This document shows positions 1 through 7,377 of a stretch of 64,000 nucleotides of DNA, piece after piece. The notes under the pieces were generated by a model. That model was not told where the DNA came from. It made no database searches and worked only from the letters and a program-made list of their open reading frames with translations. The DNA comes from Sulfobacillus benefaciens (GTDB lineage Bacteria > Bacillota > Sulfobacillia > Sulfobacillales > Sulfobacillaceae), in NCBI GenBank assembly GCA_003023695.1, contig PXYW01000005.1:34613-98612 (forward strand), in the 5' to 3' direction. The translations under genes and the position numbers were made by a program. Numbering within the stretch: position 1 is the stretch's first letter; each line of letters opens with the position of its first letter.

Positions 1-356
1 CTATTCCCAGCGACACCGTACGGTACGTTGTGAGTCAAATATTGCGCTATGGACATGTTCGCAGGCCATGGATTGGTGCATCACTACAGTCAGCAGGGGC
101 CAAAGGTTTGGGGTTGCTGGTAGTGTCGGTAGCCGATAATGGTCCAGCCGCTAAAGCAGGGATCCGCCCAGGTGACATGGTAATACAGGTTAATGGGTTG
201 CGGGTAAACCGTGTTCGGGATGTAATTTCTGTATTGGAGCATGCCCAACCGGGGCAGGTAATTCATGTCATGGTGCTGAGGGGAACACTCAAAGTAGGAT
301 TGCCCCTGAAACTTGGGGAAATTCCTGCATCACAGGCGTTATCGCCTGGTGCTTAA
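1..356 (+). CDS. HtrA/DegP-type serine protease, C-terminal PDZ part (5' partial)
   Basis: The reading frame is open at the left edge, so the protease domain lies outside the window. Visible are the last residues of the trypsin-like domain, an IPSDTVRYVV-like segment followed by RRPWIGASL, which is the usual junction of HtrA proteins, and then a PDZ domain. The PDZ has the typical SPAAKAGI-like carboxylate loop (here GPAAKAGIRPGDMV) and a VLRG strand near the end. Known family members are membrane-anchored envelope proteases that degrade misfolded secreted proteins. The stop TAA is at 354-356. It is followed at once by a long hairpin. Identification as an HtrA family tail is secure; the specific paralogue cannot be told. 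Confidence 0.88.
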   Translation, partial: IPSDTVRYVVSQILRYGHVRRPWIGASLQSAGAKGLGLLVVSVADNGPAAKAGIRPGDMVIQVNGLRVNRVRDVISVLEHAQPGQVIHVMVLRGTLKVGLPLKLGEIPASQALSPGA

Positions 357-362
357 TTTAAC

Positions 363-405
363 CCAATAACCTCGACATCCGTGTTACGGGCGTCGAGGTT
401 ATTGG
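363..405. terminator. 14-bp hairpin between convergent genes (copy A)
   Basis: A perfect 14-bp inverted repeat (363-376 with 392-405, CCAATAACCTCGAC arm) encloses a 15-nt loop directly after the htrA-type stop codon. There is no clear T-run on either side, so factor-independent termination is likely but not textbook. A related hairpin with the same CTCGAC/GTCGAG core stands at 1544-1579. Confidence 0.5.
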
Positions 406-471
406 ATAATTCGGTTATTGACTAAAATGGTTTAACCATGGAGATACCAGGGGACAATGCTTGGCACAGTA
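368..471. repeat. Diverged direct repeat, copy A: hairpin plus broken 3' end of the membrane-protein gene
   Basis: This stretch matches 1544-1655: the same GTCGAGGTTA hairpin arm, then an identical ACTAAAATGGTTTAACC block and a CCAGGGGACAA block in the same order. In copy B these blocks encode the C-terminus of the minus-strand protein at 1598-1945 (SSVVPWYIHWLNHFSK). In copy A the minus strand reads SIVPWYLHG and then stops, because one base is missing in the HWLNH stretch. Copy A is therefore a decayed duplicate of the end of that gene. I aligned the copies by eye; the outer borders are approximate. Confidence 0.75.
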
Positions 472-713
472 ACGGGAATTACAACTAATTATCATGGGAA
501 TGCGACTTGCGCTGACGGATCCCTTCTAAACAGACGTTGTGGTGATGTTCCCAAAAGCTCTTTCCTAAAGGGTAGCGCATCATGATGTATGATGCGTTGT
601 TGGCACGCATTAATAATGAGACCTCCGGCATGCAATTGTCGGGCTGCTAGCAATGTATGTTCCCAGGTATCATCGTATCGCAGAATGGCCGCAGGGAAAG
701 GATTGGGTAAGCC

Positions 714-1030
714 ATGGGTAGTGTTCAAGGTTTACCGCTTGATCTTCACGACGAGGAACTGAAGGCGATTTGTCGTCAGTATGGCGTCGCCCAATTAGCG
801 CTCTTTGGACCGGTTTTACGAGACGATTTCACGGACCACAGCGATATTGACGTCCTTTGTACGCTGACGCCGGATTCCCCGGCTCATGGGTTGATTGGAT
901 CCGGCTTCATTCGGCTCTGGAAGATTTGTGGGGCCGGCGAGTAGACCTGATAGAACCGCATTTGCTCAATGGGCTAATCCGGGACGCAGTTCTCGCGGAA
1001 GAAAGGATTATTTATGTCGCGCCACAATGA
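714..1030 (+). pseudogene. MNT-type nucleotidyltransferase (MntA-like antitoxin), frameshifted
   Basis: The first frame (714-944) gives a minimal nucleotidyltransferase start with LFGPVLRDD and the SDIDVL metal-binding motif (the family's usual GS is GP here). At about 889-893 the homology jumps to the -1 frame, where RLHSALEDLWGRRVDLIEP and then LAEERIIYVAPQ follow, ending at TGA 1028-1030. Together they give a full-length protein of about 105 residues. MNT proteins of this type neutralise HEPN toxins by AMPylating them. The end overlaps the start of the adjacent HEPN gene, the normal arrangement of the pair. The single-base shift makes it a pseudogene unless it is a sequencing error. Confidence 0.8.
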
Positions 1031-1363
1031 TGACCTTTATATTCAACACATTACTCAAGCCATTGCGAAGATTATCCAGCGCCTCCGTGGAGTCGATCGT
1101 GCCCAATTCGACGAGAACGACCTCCTGCAAGACGGCATTATTCGGCAAATGGAGATCATGGGCGAGGCGTCATCCCGATTGTCGGTAGCGTTTCGCGACA
1201 CATCCAACAATCGATTGGCGTAATATCAAAGGACTTCGCAATGTTCTGATTCACGGGTACGCCGAGGTCGATTTAGATTGCGTTTGGACTATTGCACAGA
1301 AGCCCCATCCTACAGCAAGAATTGGCGGTTCTCGTGCACGTGTCGGAAGAAGAGTGTGATTGA
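1014..1363 (+). pseudogene. HEPN toxin (HepT/DUF86), two frameshifts
   Basis: Starting at ATG 1014 the product begins MSRHNDDLYIQHITQAI and reaches IMGEASSRLS, typical of DUF86. Near 1200 the homology moves to another frame: HPTIDWRNIKGLRNVLIHGYAEVDLDCVW. This contains the HEPN active-site motif R-x4-H (RNVLIH) followed by GY. Near 1301 it shifts again to QQELAVLVHVSEEECD and stop at 1361-1363. HEPN proteins of this class are RNases held in check by the partner MNT protein. The active site is still encoded, but two shifts should prevent its production. Together with the shift in the partner this points to decay of the module rather than to one error. Confidence 0.8.
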
Positions 1364-1543
1364 TCTAAAACTGCTACCAGTTCCTTCCTTGTGCAGCGAG
1401 GCCAAATCCCGCGAATGGCATATTACTAGACATTTCGGAAGGGGGCGGTTTTTGAGGCTATTTTTAGCTCCTAAGCAGGAAAGTTTTGTTAGAGGAAATT
1501 GCCCCGCTGCAGACGTTATCGCAGTACATAATGTAATACACTA

Positions 1544-1655
1544 AATCTCGACGTCGCTCAGTTGGCGGGCGTCGAGGTTACCTATGAGAGAGCGTGGTTA
1601 CTTACTAAAATGGTTTAACCAATGGATGTACCAGGGGACAACACTTGATACAATG
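1544..1655. repeat. Diverged direct repeat, copy B: hairpin (1544-1579) plus intact gene end
   Basis: This is the intact partner of the repeat at 368-471. It holds a 10-bp inverted repeat (1544-1553 with 1570-1579, one G:T pair) that can serve as terminator of the minus-strand gene, followed by the last codons of that gene. The two copies bracket the roughly 1.1-kb MNT/HEPN segment. Confidence 0.7.
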
Positions 1656-1945
1656 ATTGCTGCTGCGACCATAAAAACGCTCAGCCATAAAATGTGGCGT
1701 CCTACCGCCCAAGATCTTCGGGGCCTCAGTGGCCAATAGATGTTAAGCCATAGAACCGATAAAATAAGCGTTAATAGGAGAACCCACAGCATGGCCGCAG
1801 GCTTGCCAGGGCGCAACAATGCTAAAACCAACGAGAACCCAGAAAACCCTGCGAATACTGCCCCACCGGACCAGTTTACCGCACTCCAAGTGGTAATTCG
1901 GTTTTCTGCCGGATTGTCCGGTTGCCGTTCCCATTGTTGCTGCAT
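1598..1945 (-). CDS. Small integral membrane protein of unknown function (115 aa)
   Basis: The protein has a hydrophilic N-terminus rich in Gln, Trp and Asn followed by three hydrophobic stretches (roughly residues 28-46, 51-72 and 84-104), so it is probably a three-helix membrane protein. A GGGGG-type ribosome binding site lies 8 nt before ATG 1945. It ends WYIHWLNHFSK. I do not recognise the family. It is transcribed convergently with the htrA-type gene, and part of its 3' end is duplicated at 368-471. Confidence 0.7.
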   Translation of the reverse strand: MQQQWERQPDNPAENRITTWSAVNWSGGAVFAGFSGFSLVLALLRPGKPAAMLWVLLLTLILSVLWLNIYWPLRPRRSWAVGRHILWLSVFMVAAAIIVSSVVPWYIHWLNHFSK

Positions 1946-2086
1946 TATGTGAACCCCCTTTAGGTTGTCCGTGGTACAAGTTTATGCCAAGTTGTTGCTA
2001 ACCAGAACCGATGAGGGTACGCATGGTTGCAACTCACCGCGGGATACCGTAGGCTCATAATGTGTCTTTGAGCAGGGAGGATATTG

Positions 2087-2545
2087 GTGCGGATCTTGAC
2101 GGTAGGGCATCCGAAGAGCAAGGATATCGAACGATTGATGATGGAATATCAAAAACGTCTGGGACCATGGGTGCGGTTAATCTGGGATTTCGTACCTGAG
2201 ATTTCATATCGCGTTGGTCAAGAGAGCTACGCCAAGAAATCTGAAAGTGGCGCTTTGCTGGCCAAAATTTCCCCAAAGGAATTTGTGATACTATTGGACA
2301 TTGATGGCGAGATGGTAAGTTCATCCGAGTTGAGCCAAAAACTTATTGAGTGGCATAATCAAGGGCGGAATGTCACTTTCGTGGTTGGGGGTAGTTTAGG
2401 GGTGGAAAATGAGCTTAAGACGCGAGCCAATTGGCGGTGGTCCTTGTCCCGACTGACGTTTCCCCATGCACTGGCACAGCTTTTGTTGATAGAACAGTTA
2501 TATAGAGCTTGGGCTATATATCATCACCATCCCTATCATAAGTAA
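2087..2545 (+). CDS. rlmH: 23S rRNA (pseudouridine1915-N3)-methyltransferase RlmH
   Basis: RlmH uses SAM to methylate pseudouridine 1915 in helix 69 of 23S rRNA on assembled ribosomes. The sequence shows the SPOUT-type signature of the family: N-terminal VRILTVGHPKS, LLDIDGEMVSSSELSQKL in the middle, the SAM-knot loop VVGGSLGV, and the C-terminal SRLTFPHALAQLLLIEQLYRAW with HHPYHK. At 152 residues it is slightly shorter than the usual 155-160. Either TTG 2084 or GTG 2087 could start it; GTG is chosen because GGAGG at 2076-2080 is then 6 nt away. Short spacing to the next gene suggests an operon with the flavoprotein that follows. Confidence 0.95.
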   Translation: MRILTVGHPKSKDIERLMMEYQKRLGPWVRLIWDFVPEISYRVGQESYAKKSESGALLAKISPKEFVILLDIDGEMVSSSELSQKLIEWHNQGRNVTFVVGGSLGVENELKTRANWRWSLSRLTFPHALAQLLLIEQLYRAWAIYHHHPYHK

Positions 2546-2564
2546 ATGACGAGGAGGCTCATCC

Positions 2565-3611
2565 GTGGCGCTGTTGTTGTTTCAACCGTGGAAGTTTAAA
2601 GGCTTAGAACTCAAAAATCGCATCATGATGTCGCCGATGTGCCAATACTCTGTGTGGGCCGAAGATGGGGCTCCTAATGATTGGCATTTTGTTCATTATG
2701 TGTCCCGAGCTGTTGGGGGAGCCGGTTTGATCATGATAGAAATGACTGATGTGGTCCCAGACGGTCGCATTACTGTTAATGATTTGGGCATTTGGAGCGA
2801 CCACCAGATAACGGCTTTTCGACGTATTATCGACCAAGTGCATCAATATGGTGCCAAGGTTGGAATTCAATTAGCTCATGCCGGACGGAAGGCGGAATCA
2901 GAAAGTTTGCGGCCAGAGGCACCATCGGCTATTCGCTTTTCTCCAAGGTATCGAATTCCACATGCTTTAACCGGAGACGAAATTAAGGGATTGATTGATG
3001 CCTTTGCAGATGGCGCCCGTAGAGCCTGTGAGGCTGGCGTGGACACATTAGAACTGCATGGGGCCCATGGGTATTTGATCCAGCAATTCATGTCGCCGTT
3101 ATCAAATCAGCGTGATGATGAGTGGGGAGAATATACCAAATTTCCAGCCGAAGTAATCCGTGCAGTGCGCAGTGTGATTCCGGGTAGCATGCCCTTGGCC
3201 ATGCGTGTTTCTGCTGTCGAATACGATCCCAATGGCTATACCTTTGAGCAACTGGTTGGAATGGCCAAGGTGTTTCATCAGGTTGGGGTGGACCTGTTTG
3301 ATGTGTCTTCGGGTGGTAACGCCCCTATTGTTCCTGACCCCATTTATCCCGGATATCACGTGCCGTATGCAGCGGCCATTCGCCGGGAGGTAGGGGTTCC
3401 AGTGATTGCAGTGGGTATTTTGGAAGACCCCCACTTGGCTGAATCAGTGCTGCAGCAAGGCCAGGCCGATATCATTGCGTTGGCTCGGGGTTTACTCCGG
3501 GATCCCTATTGGCCTAACACTGCCGCGATGGCACTGGACGGCACAGTGCAAGTACCTAAGCAATATTATCGTGCCTTTAAGAAGAGCTTTTTAGGATTGC
3601 GACAGGATTAA
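2565..3611 (+). CDS. namA: Old yellow enzyme, NADPH dehydrogenase NamA/YqjM type
   Basis: This is an FMN-dependent ene-reductase that reduces activated C=C bonds with NADPH. The 348-residue TIM barrel shows YqjM-class signatures: MMSPMCQYS, with the redox-modulating Cys near residue 26; LAHAGRKAES; the substrate-binding HGAHGYLIQQFMSPLSNQR; and ALARGLLRDPYWP near the end. All these differ from the classical yeast-type OYE. The start is GTG 2565 with GAGGAGG just upstream. It sits 19 nt after rlmH and 5 nt before the MazG-like gene, so the three are probably co-transcribed. The physiological substrate is unknown. Confidence 0.93.
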   Translation: MALLLFQPWKFKGLELKNRIMMSPMCQYSVWAEDGAPNDWHFVHYVSRAVGGAGLIMIEMTDVVPDGRITVNDLGIWSDHQITAFRRIIDQVHQYGAKVGIQLAHAGRKAESESLRPEAPSAIRFSPRYRIPHALTGDEIKGLIDAFADGARRACEAGVDTLELHGAHGYLIQQFMSPLSNQRDDEWGEYTKFPAEVIRAVRSVIPGSMPLAMRVSAVEYDPNGYTFEQLVGMAKVFHQVGVDLFDVSSGGNAPIVPDPIYPGYHVPYAAAIRREVGVPVIAVGILEDPHLAESVLQQGQADIIALARGLLRDPYWPNTAAMALDGTVQVPKQYYRAFKKSFLGLRQD

Positions 3612-3616
3612 CGGCC

Positions 3617-3940
3617 ATGGAACTTAAAGAAGTGCAAGATCGAGTGGACCAATGGATTGGTCAGTTTAGCGAAGGATATTTCTCCCCTCAAGGTATGATT
3701 TTACGTTTGGTGGAGGAACTGGGGGAATTGTCGCGGGAGGTTAGTCACCAGTTTGGAGAAAAGAAGAAAAAAGCCAGTGAACCTGAAAGTTCACTGGCTA
3801 TGGAATTAGGCGACTTGTTTTTTGTCCTAGTGTCCATGGCAAATGCACTGGAGATTGACTTGGAGTCTGCCTTTCTTGCGGTGATGCAGAAATTCGAAAC
3901 GCGGGACAAAGATCGCTGGACTCCTAAAACGCCTGGTTAA
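3617..3940 (+). CDS. MazG-like nucleotide pyrophosphohydrolase (YpjD type)
   Basis: The 107-residue protein has the all-alpha NTP pyrophosphohydrolase fold signature: EELGELSREV followed by ELGDLFFVLV, which supply the EExxE and ExxD magnesium ligands. Such enzymes convert (d)NTPs to NMPs and are thought to clear non-canonical nucleotides. Single-domain proteins of this size are typical of YpjD in Firmicutes. The start lies 5 nt after the namA stop. No terminator hairpin is visible after it. Confidence 0.88.
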   Translation: MELKEVQDRVDQWIGQFSEGYFSPQGMILRLVEELGELSREVSHQFGEKKKKASEPESSLAMELGDLFFVLVSMANALEIDLESAFLAVMQKFETRDKDRWTPKTPG

Positions 3941-4361
3941 TGGGTCGAACGTAGGGCCGCAAGTCCCAAAGCGGTTAGGTATACGGCTTTGGTTTAGCGT
4001 TTGACCGTGGACCTGCTTCAAGATGCTTCGTTGCCACTGTTCGAAACAAGGGTTGCCACACTGTTCGATGTCTCACGTCTCCTGTGGACGAAGCGTCTGT
4101 TGCGTTTCATAAACGGATGGGATTTTCAGTTTCTACAGGAACGGACCGCTGGTCCAGGGCAAGACCGTATTCTATTTTGCAAGGATATCACTTCTGAAAT
4201 TTGATGGGGGATGAACTGGACGACGGCCCCACCCAACGTTTTTGAATGAACATACGGTTTTGACAAACGGATTCTTGTGGGGCAAATGGGCAGTAATCCA
4301 CAAAAAAATGTGGATGTGTATTGAATTTAAAAACACGTACGTATGAATGGGGTCAGTCAAA
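3941..4361. other. Intergenic region, no gene supported
   Basis: About 420 bp without a convincing coding region. Short open frames here lack ribosome binding sites and recognisable protein sequence. A TTTGACA element at 4259-4265 resembles a -35 box for the downstream ABM gene, but no good -10 box follows at the right distance. Confidence 0.5.
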
Positions 4362-4655
4362 ATGATTCTTGAAGTCGCGATGTTGAATGTTAAAAACGGT
4401 ATGGAACAGGATTTCGAAGACGCATTCAAACAAGCTTCGAAAATCATTTCACGGATGGGCGGATATATCTCTCACGAATTACAGCGATGTCTCGAATCTC
4501 CAGGCAGGTATTTATTGTTGGTTCAATGGAGCGACCTTGAATGCCACACTGTGGGTTTTAGACAATCAGCGGAATATCAAGACTGGAAGAGGTTGCTACA
4601 TCACTTTTACGACCCATTTCCTACAGTAGAACATTTCGAACAAGTGAGCCTATAA
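4362..4655 (+). CDS. Antibiotic biosynthesis monooxygenase (ABM) domain protein
   Basis: A 97-residue single ABM domain (dimeric ferredoxin-like fold): MILEVAMLNVKNG at the start, a MGGYISHELQRC strand, and LLLVQWSDLECHTVGFRQS, the core pattern of the family. Members include heme-degrading HmoA/HmoB-like enzymes and quinol monooxygenases. The sequence alone does not fix the substrate. An upstream ATG at 4347 is in frame, but GGGGT at 4349-4353 is spaced correctly for ATG 4362, and the family begins there. The gene appears to be monocistronic. Confidence 0.85.
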   Translation: MILEVAMLNVKNGMEQDFEDAFKQASKIISRMGGYISHELQRCLESPGRYLLLVQWSDLECHTVGFRQSAEYQDWKRLLHHFYDPFPTVEHFEQVSL

Positions 4656-4821
4656 TCTTTGACTAACGGGTGTGTTAGCGTCCTAAGCGCAAAACATCCG
4701 CACGATCACTTTAACTGGTTGTGCCGCCGCTTCACTCCGATCAGATCAACAGAAAACCTCTCGGTTCAATCAGGGAGAGGCAACAGCCGATCAATCACAA
4801 AAGACGGATACCCAACAAAAG

Positions 4822-4848
4822 CCCCTCCAGGAGCTGCTCCTAGAGGGG
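4822..4848 (-). terminator. Terminator of the lipoprotein gene
   Basis: An 11-bp stem with one mismatch (4822-4832 with 4838-4848, loop GCTGC). On the minus strand it is followed by GCTTTTG. It lies 28 nt after the stop of the minus-strand lipoprotein gene. Confidence 0.65.
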
Positions 4849-4875
4849 ACCACCAATGGTGCTAATGAATACCTC

Positions 4876-5304
4876 TTAGTGACTACCAACCTGCCATGTG
4901 GAGATAATCTCATGGGCCAATGCTCGATCCGCAGCCGTATTAGGCACCGTCACTTGAATCCCCCATAGGTCATGATTTCCTCCGCCCTCAGATAGCACAT
5001 ATTGACCATTTAGACGAAACGAAGAAATTCCGGCGGTCTGGGGAAAAGCTTCATAATTCACCGTCACATTAGGTACCGAAGCCATATTGTCGGATTTCGT
5101 GAAGACTACCTCTCCTGTTTGTTGAGTCCAGCGGTACTGTGACCACGACTGGGGCATGCGAACCGTAACAGATTTCCCCCCTAAAGTGGCTGACATTGTT
5201 GGCCAACTCGCCGGCACAGTCACCACTGAGGCATGGGCAATCCCGCAACCCGACAATAGCACACTTAATCCGATACTGCCCAACCACACGTTGCGCTTGT
5301 TCAC
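4876..5304 (-). CDS. Putative lipoprotein of unknown function (142 aa)
   Basis: From GTG 5304 the product begins with a short basic segment (NKRN) and a hydrophobic stretch ending in the lipobox LLSGC, so it should be exported and lipidated at Cys near residue 17. The mature part is about 125 residues, rich in beta-prone Ser, Thr and Val, with no family I recognise. The open frame extends upstream to 5412, but GTG 5304 has a GGAGG site 9 nt before it and gives a proper signal peptide. A terminator follows. It stands alone between convergent and same-strand neighbours. Confidence 0.75.
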   Translation of the reverse strand: MNKRNVWLGSIGLSVLLSGCGIAHASVVTVPASWPTMSATLGGKSVTVRMPQSWSQYRWTQQTGEVVFTKSDNMASVPNVTVNYEAFPQTAGISSFRLNGQYVLSEGGGNHDLWGIQVTVPNTAADRALAHEIISTWQVGSH

Positions 5305-5538
5305 CGTGTACAACCTCCGATGTCCTAACAATTTTGCTCTCGAGGGTTTTCCCCGAAATCGCCCTCCAGCGAAAATCCTCGACGGCAACTCTTGTTGGTC
5401 TATAACCAACAATCATCTTCAGTCCTATTTACTCATGTTTCATCGTTGTCTGTCTACTAAACCAAAGTACCATATCTGTACGCCGAATGGAGGTACTGTT
5501 CCGTCGCATTAATGATGTTGACCAGGGACCCCTCTTTT

Positions 5539-7377
5539 CTAACCAGCTACAGTTGCTTTCGCTTCGGATTCGGATTCGGCCTGGGATAATTCCCGTAGCG
5601 CCATAACCAAACCCAAATGAGAAAACCCTTGAGGAAAATTTCCCCGAGGCTCACTGGTTTTTTGATCGGCATGCTCACCCAATAGACCGAGATCGGTTCG
5701 TTTGCTGAGGATTTCCTCCAATATCGCTTGACTCTCGACCAATCTTCCCTGCCGGATATATACGCGAGCCAACCAGAAACTCGCTAACACAAATGGATGG
5801 GCGGCGGCACCTAACATATCGTTGGCATACCGATAAACCCAACAGTCTTGCACCAACACTTCTTCAATTTTTCTTACCGTCGCCACAAAGCGTGGATCCT
5901 TAGCCGAGCAATAATCGTAGAGCGGCATCACCAACAATGCGGCGTCAACCGCTTCCCCACCGTACGATTGCACATAATGGCCTAATTGCGCGTTGAAGCC
6001 ATCTCTTTCGATTGTCTGACGAATTTTTTCAGCCGTAGTGCGCCATTTCTCAGCGACGGCGTCATGGACAACTTCAGCTAACCGGGCGCCGTAATTTAAA
6101 GCCACCCAACACATTACTTGAGAATGCGTATAGTAGGCGTCTTGGTTGCGAAATTCCCAGAGGCTGGCATCTTTTTGATGCCAATTTTTAGCCACCCATT
6201 CAATGGTCGCTTTCAATGTCGGCCAATAGTACCGAACAAAATCCGCATCCTGGGTACGCTGATAATATCGCCACACAGTCCATAGAAAATCTCCCTCGAT
6301 ATCTAATTGTTGTTGACGTGTGGCACCATTGCCTTCCCGACAAGGTATCGACCCTTGAAATCCGGGCAACCAATCCAGATCATGCTCGCCATGAATGAGT
6401 GTCCCATCTACATGGAAGAAGGGGGATTGAAAAGGCTTCCCTTGGAGATCGACACAATTGAGGAGAAACTCCAGAAAACGCCGCGATCCTACAAGATCAC
6501 CTGCATCTAAAATTGCTTCAGCAGCATAAGAGCCATCCCTCACCCATGCGTACCGATAATCCCACTGCCTCGTCTCACCAATGGTTTCCGGCAACGACGT
6601 TGTCGGCGCTGCTATAATCGCTCCATTGGTCGTATACGTAAGCCCATAAAGGACCAATAACGATCGCCGATAAGCTCGCGAATGCGGCCCCTGATACGCA
6701 GGCAGCTGATTCAAACGGTGGCGCCAAAAATCTATGGTTTCGGTCATCGATGAGTTTATCGTCTCATGCTCCATATCGTCTTCTAATGTCAATGCCTGTT
6801 GGCGTATGAGGTCGGCCGCCTCCACTAATTTGTCCTGGTCGTCGGCCATATATTCGACAACGAGTTCATAATGCCCCGGGGGCAAATGCCATTGCCCTAT
6901 GCCAATGTCCGCGATAACTTTGTCCGATGATAGTCGAGGCATCCCGTTAACCACAAAAATCAGCGCTTCACGGCCGAGAGGATTTCGAAAAACTACTCCA
7001 GCATGAACCGCGTTGGATGCTGGGCGGATCATCCCATATTGAAACCGGGGCGCGAAATACACCATCATCGGCACCTCTGTTTTAATCAATCGACGCAATT
7101 GAGGGCGGCCTATTGCTAAAAAATCATGAACCACAGCGCGTCCATTGGGAGACTCCCAACGCGTAGTGAGAATGTTGGTGTCGTCCAAATACTGTTGAGA
7201 CGCAACGCCACCAACTTCCGGAACCACTCGAAAATACCCATTGTCGTCGGTTCCTAATATGCGGGCACACACCGCGGGGCTGTCAAACCGGGGAAATGCC
7301 AGCCAGTCGATGGATCCTTGAGGACTCACTAATGCTGCTGTATGGCCGTTAGACAGAAACCCATAAAACGCTGTCAT
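5539..7377 (-). CDS. Glycoside hydrolase family 15 protein (glucoamylase or trehalase)
   Basis: The 612-residue protein has the bacterial/archaeal GH15 plan: an N-terminal beta-sandwich starting with YGFLSNGHTAALVSPQGSIDWL, then the (alpha/alpha)6 barrel with WDYRYAWVRDGSYAAEA, QLDIEGDFLW and the C-terminal GEHADQ...PRGNFPQGFSHLG block that carries a catalytic Glu. Family members release glucose from starch-type oligosaccharides or split trehalose; sequence reading cannot separate these. No signal peptide is seen, so it is probably cytoplasmic. ATG 7377 overlaps the TGA of the preceding glucose-dehydrogenase-like gene by 4 nt, implying translational coupling and sequential action on glucose. 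Confidence 0.9.
   Translation of the reverse strand: MTAFYGFLSNGHTAALVSPQGSIDWLAFPRFDSPAVCARILGTDDNGYFRVVPEVGGVASQQYLDDTNILTTRWESPNGRAVVHDFLAIGRPQLRRLIKTEVPMMVYFAPRFQYGMIRPASNAVHAGVVFRNPLGREALIFVVNGMPRLSSDKVIADIGIGQWHLPPGHYELVVEYMADDQDKLVEAADLIRQQALTLEDDMEHETINSSMTETIDFWRHRLNQLPAYQGPHSRAYRRSLLVLYGLTYTTNGAIIAAPTTSLPETIGETRQWDYRYAWVRDGSYAAEAILDAGDLVGSRRFLEFLLNCVDLQGKPFQSPFFHVDGTLIHGEHDLDWLPGFQGSIPCREGNGATRQQQLDIEGDFLWTVWRYYQRTQDADFVRYYWPTLKATIEWVAKNWHQKDASLWEFRNQDAYYTHSQVMCWVALNYGARLAEVVHDAVAEKWRTTAEKIRQTIERDGFNAQLGHYVQSYGGEAVDAALLVMPLYDYCSAKDPRFVATVRKIEEVLVQDCWVYRYANDMLGAAAHPFVLASFWLARVYIRQGRLVESQAILEEILSKRTDLGLLGEHADQKTSEPRGNFPQGFSHLGLVMALRELSQAESESEAKATVAG

Noticed and set aside
492-728. 78-codon minus-strand frame beside the MNT pseudogene
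   Set aside because: It overlaps the MNT start, has no ribosome binding site and matches no family I know. It may be a further remnant, but I cannot support it.
4001-4204. 67-codon plus-strand frame
   Set aside because: No ribosome binding site, no recognisable motif and unusual composition; treated as spacer.
4259-4288. TTGACA-like promoter before the ABM gene
   Set aside because: The -35 box is good, but no acceptable -10 box lies 16-18 nt downstream.
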